NCBI GenBank assembly: GCA_965153455.1 | Contig: OZ234497.1 | Location: forward strand, 8,246,001 to 8,310,000 | Direction of reading: 5' to 3' | Length of the DNA stretch: 64,000 bases | Origin: Sphagnum compactum | Taxonomy: Eukaryota; Bryophyta; Sphagnopsida; Sphagnales | Shown here: one piece after another, positions 62,200-64,000 of the stretch | Position numbering within the stretch: the first letter of the stretch is position 1 | How the letters are laid out: the number at the start of each line of letters is the position of its first letter | Position numbers and translations under genes: made by a program | The notes under the pieces: model-generated | Database searches by the model: none | Told to the model about the DNA's origin: nothing | Seen by the model: only the letters and a program-made list of their open reading frames with translations

Positions 62200-63415
62200 T
62201 ATGTTGTTTTAAATACCTTATGCTACTTTATGATATACCTTATATTATTTCTGGTTACCCTAGTTATTTTAACTTATATTTTAAGTTATTATAAGTTATT
62301 ATAGACTATTATAAATTATTATACCCTAAATTATTATATGTTATTCCACTTTAAGGTATCCTAGATAACTTATTATATATTTTTACTTTAAGTTATTTTT
62401 AATTTATTTATTCAACTAACCTTAAGTTATACCTTAGGTTATTTTATTTTAAATTAATATATGTTATTTCAAGTTATACTTTAGGCTATTCAAGGTCAAC
62501 CTACTTTATGTTATTATAAATTATTTTATCTTAAGTATAACAATTTAAAATAATCTAGAATATAATATAATGACCTAAAGTAAAATAGCCTATAATAGTC
62601 AATAATAGCCTATGAAAAAAAAATTAAATAACCTACAATAAAATAACTACCAATAACCTATGATAATATATTCTAAAATATCCACTATAGTTTATAATAG
62701 AATAGCCACCAATAACCATTAATAAAATAGGCACTAATAGCCACCAATAAGATAACCACCAATGGCCTCCAATAGAATAACCAATAATAATCACTAATAG
62801 AATAACCACCAATAGCCACCAATAGCCATTAATAGAATAGCCACCAATATAATAGTTACCAATAGCCATTAATATAATAGCCATTAATAGAAGAGCAACC
62901 AATAGCCATCAATAGCCATCAATAAAATAACCACCAATAAAATAACCAACAATAGCCACCAATATAATAGCCACAAATAACCTATGGTAATATAACCTAT
63001 AATAGAGAATAATAACATAAAGTTAAATAACTTTCAATAACCAAAAGTAACCAACATTAGCCTCACATAGGCAAAAATAACCTAAGATGAAATAACTTAA
63101 AATAACCAAAAATAACTTACAATGGCTGCAAATAACTTAAAGTGAAATAACCTATAATAGCCAAAAAAACATACAATAACCAAAGAAAATTTATAATAAT
63201 AAAAAATAACCTAAAGTGAAATAGCCAAAAATAGCCAAAAATAACTTTAAATAATCAAAATTAACTTAAAATAATCGAAAATAACCTAAGGTGAAATAAT
63301 ATAAAATAAGAAAGAATAACCATAAATAGCCATAAATAATGTAAGGTGAAATAACTTAGAACAATGAAAAGTAGCCCTAGAATAACTGAAAGTAATTTAA
63401 CATAGGTAATATTAT
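62200..63415. repeat. Low-complexity foldback region
   Basis: The left part (about 62200-62560) is built from TTAAGTTATT / CCTTAGGTTATTTTA variants. The right part (about 62990-63415) is built from the complements, AATAACCTAAGGTGAAATAA and AATAACTTAAAATAACC. The middle (about 62640-62990) is made of CCACCAATAGAATAA-type units. The whole resembles a degenerate inverted repeat of about 1.2 kb. The 89-codon Ile/Tyr/Trp-rich minus frame here is an artefact of the repeat. Confidence 0.75.
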
Positions 63416-64000
63416 TATATTAGCAAAAATCTTATCAATTTATTAAACTTTTTTTTTTCCAAAAGAATGGTCATTAAAATGTTATTGAATAGTGATATTT
63501 AAAAAAAAAATCAAATGATTTTACACTTTCAAAAAGAACTAAATGCAATTATGTACATTATTAAAAAATTAAATTAAACTTTAATCATTTCATTTGGACA
63601 AAATTTCAATAAAATATGAATTTTTAAATTTTATGTTTTTGTAATGTTTAAAATGAAGTATTTGATAAATAGATAGCAATGTAACACATTATCAACAATG
63701 TGGTGGCTTGACGATAGGGGTGTTTGCCTACATTCTAAAGGTCAAGGAATCAAACCTCACAAATGATGTGTTTATGATCAACAATGATAAGTTGACTGAA
63801 TATTATTTTAAGTAGTTCTTTAGAATAGGTGCCTACTTAGGTTGATTATATGGCCTATGTACTTAATCTAAGTTAAAATCCTAGCATAAATAGTGACACA
63901 TGTCAATAATTATAGGCTGAAAATCATGAAATTATCAATAATATTAAATATTATATTAAATATTAAATAATCTAAATTTAATTGATTTCCGTGTTGTTTG
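63416..64000. other. AT-rich end of window; tRNA-like motif pair
   Basis: No gene seen. At about 63704-63760 GTGGCTTGACGATAGGGGTG and, about 35 bases on, GGAATCAAACCTC resemble A and B boxes of a tRNA-derived promoter, possibly an old SINE head. Confidence 0.3.

Noticed and set aside
62633-62902. Ile/Tyr/Trp-rich 89-codon frame that looks like a membrane protein
   Set aside because: Pure translation of CCACCAATAG-type repeats on the opposite strand.

Overview
The window looks like nuclear DNA of a land plant, probably a non-seed plant (bryophyte, lycophyte or fern); I cannot place it more narrowly. The evidence is three intron-bearing genes with plant-type products: a class II DAHP synthase with a plastid transit peptide, a bacterial-type YchF ATPase with an organelle presequence, and a PRA1.A-type trafficking protein. 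All have GT-AG introns. The intergenic DNA is AT-rich and full of decayed DNA transposons (hAT and pogo/Tigger type), SINE-like and LTR-like copies, MITEs and many unrelated tandem arrays. I see no operons, CRISPR arrays, bacterial genes or viral genes.

Layout. 1-18.3 kb: gene-poor AT-rich DNA with a family of inverted-repeat elements (4.6-5.7 and 8.9-9.5 kb) and a decayed hAT transposase (11.1-13.1 kb). 18.4-22.2 kb: a seven-exon PRA1 family gene on the minus strand, with a triplicated ~225-bp repeat in intron 1. 22.4-38 kb: repeats only, including a 45-bp minisatellite, an LTR-like copy, a LINE-like fragment and a SINE-like copy. 38.1-41.7 kb: a GC-rich promoter with a perfect inverted repeat, then a five-exon DAHP synthase gene on the plus strand. 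42.7-44.5 kb: a 41-bp minisatellite, then a clearly recognisable pseudogene of the mitochondrial complex I 51-kDa subunit (NDUFV1). 45.3-50.5 kb: a ten-exon YchF-type ATPase gene on the minus strand, followed by two tandem arrays upstream of its start. 51.8-64 kb: repeats again, including a SINE-like copy, a perfect 22-bp hairpin, a 2.4-kb polypyrimidine block split by a solo-LTR-like insert, a pogo/Tigger transposase pseudogene and a degenerate foldback region at the right end.

The three intact genes do not form a pathway. DAHP synthase opens the plastid shikimate pathway, YchF is a translation/stress-linked ATPase expected in an organelle, and PRA1 acts in the endomembrane system. I built the gene models from reading frames, splice sites and remembered family consensus. 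In all three the exon lengths sum to an open frame from ATG to stop. I found no convincing new biological system. The most useful results are the fully spliced PRA1 and YchF models, the NDUFV1 pseudogene, the two transposase relics and the repeat architecture.
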